Shown here: one piece after another, positions 63,481-64,000 of the stretch
How the letters are laid out: every line of letters starts with the position of its first letter
Position numbering within the stretch: position 1 is the first letter of the stretch
DNA from: Primulina eburnea
Taxonomy: Eukaryota > Streptophyta > Magnoliopsida > Lamiales > Gesneriaceae
Length of the DNA stretch: 64,000 nt
Direction: 5' to 3'
Assembly (NCBI RefSeq): GCF_022965805.1
Contig: NW_027331436.1
Coordinates: 248,001 to 312,000 of the forward strand
The notes under the pieces: generated by a model
The model's input: the letters and a program-made list of their open reading frames with translations, nothing else
The model's database searches: none
Told to the model about the DNA's origin: nothing
Program-made: the position numbers and the translations under genes

Positions 63481-64000
63481 AAGAACTTGGATTGACATTT
63501 CTATGCACTTTATTTTGGGGTTGCCTAGGACTAAGAAGGGGAGGGATTCTATTTTTGAATTACTTTATGGGCTAAACTTTGCACAATAAAGTTGTAATCT
63601 ACAACTTGTCATCCTCAAACGGATGGACAAACTGAAGTTGTAAATAGAACTTTGGGAACACTTTTGCGTGCTATTCTTAAAAAGAACTTGGATTGACATA
63701 TCTATGCACTTTATTGTGGGGTTGCCTAGGACTAAGAAGGGGAGGGATTCTATTTTTGGATTACTTTATGTGCTAAACTTTGCTCAATATTGTTGTAATC
63801 TACTACTTGTCATCCTCAAACGGATGGACAAACTGAAGTTGTAAATAGAACTTTGAGAACACTTTTGCGTGCTATTCTTAAAAAGAACTTGGATTGACAT
63901 TTCTATGGACTTTATTCTGGGGTTGCCTAGGACTAAGAAGGGGAGGGATTCTATTTTTGGATTACTTTATGGGCTAAACTTTGCTCAATATTGTTGTAAT

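Larger units (their letters stand above)
21660..64000 (+). repeat. Satellite array, right arm, continuing past the window
   Basis: Forty-two kilobases of plus-oriented monomers with no interruption by other DNA. Full monomers of 200-201 bp dominate, with 88-bp deletion monomers (GAACTTATATGGGC join) and, from about 33.5 kb on, 148-bp deletion monomers (CTTAAAAGAAGGGGAGGG join). Reading frames of 60-112 codons begin mostly at GGGAACACTT or ATTCTTAAAAAG contexts and reflect monomer phase only. The last bases are still monomer, so the true length is unknown. Confidence 0.95.

Noticed and set aside
4180..63589. About 150 similar ORFs of 60-112 codons as a family of small proteins (with [21 protein letters not shown] segments)
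   Set aside because: They recur with the monomer period, start and stop at monomer features, and the hydrophobic-looking C-terminal part is the HPQTDGQTE coding piece read in the wrong frame.
4152..64000. CRISPR-like regular repeats
   Set aside because: Repeats are contiguous 200-bp monomers without unique spacers, in plant retrotransposon context.
4152..64000. Functional integrase encoded by the array
   Set aside because: No monomer holds the middle catalytic Asp, and stops or frame changes occur in each monomer.

Overview
This window is plant nuclear DNA, almost certainly from a flowering plant. It is made nearly entirely of LTR-retrotransposon sequence and of a satellite array that descends from it. 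The plant origin follows from a Ty3/gypsy Gag-Pol with typical plant motifs (CX2CX4HX4C knuckle, DGGS protease, YFDD reverse transcriptase), an initiator-Met-tRNA primer-binding site, and a TG...CA solo LTR. No host single-copy gene, rRNA, tRNA or CRISPR was recognised.

Layout. (1) 1-2610, minus strand: an uninterrupted 870-codon Gag-Pol reading frame (Gag, protease, most of the reverse transcriptase palm) that runs off the left edge. Upstream of it lie a leader (2611-3220), a primer-binding site (3221-3232) and an LTR whose internal edge is at 3235. (2) 3703-3960: four ~70-bp GGTCCGTG-rich repeats, overlapping the C-terminal tail of a second Ty3/gypsy pol (3758-4150). (3) 4152-21659, minus strand: a tandem array of ~200-bp monomers, interrupted at 13436-14860 by a solo LTR with a 5-bp target duplication. 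(4) 21655-21660: the array flips orientation. (5) 21660-64000, plus strand: the same satellite continues and runs off the right edge. The array occupies about 58 kb of the 64 kb.

Main observation. The 200-bp monomer is a chimera of two non-adjacent pieces of a chromovirus-like (CRM/Reina-like by motif memory) integrase core. A ~70-bp piece carries the first catalytic Asp context (DISMDF) and a ~130-bp piece carries the last catalytic Glu context (HPQTDGQTE). The stretch with the middle catalytic Asp is missing from every monomer I inspected. The left end of the array joins directly to a pol C-terminal tail in the same orientation, followed by an LTR, PBS and a second Gag-Pol. The simplest reading is that the satellite was born inside the integrase gene of one element standing in tandem with another and sharing an LTR. 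The many 60-112 codon ORFs in the array are periodic remnants of this integrase, not separate genes.

The array has mosaic higher-order structure. Copies recur at spacings of about 2066, 5990, 4220, 6181, 4830, 9771, 6606, 12636 and 4741 bp. They are built from full monomers plus 88-bp and 148-bp deletion monomers and a monomer with a perfect 8-bp dyad. Near-identity of neighbouring copies points to recent amplification. Because CRM-type elements are centromere-associated in many plants, a centromeric or pericentromeric location is a reasonable but unproven hypothesis.
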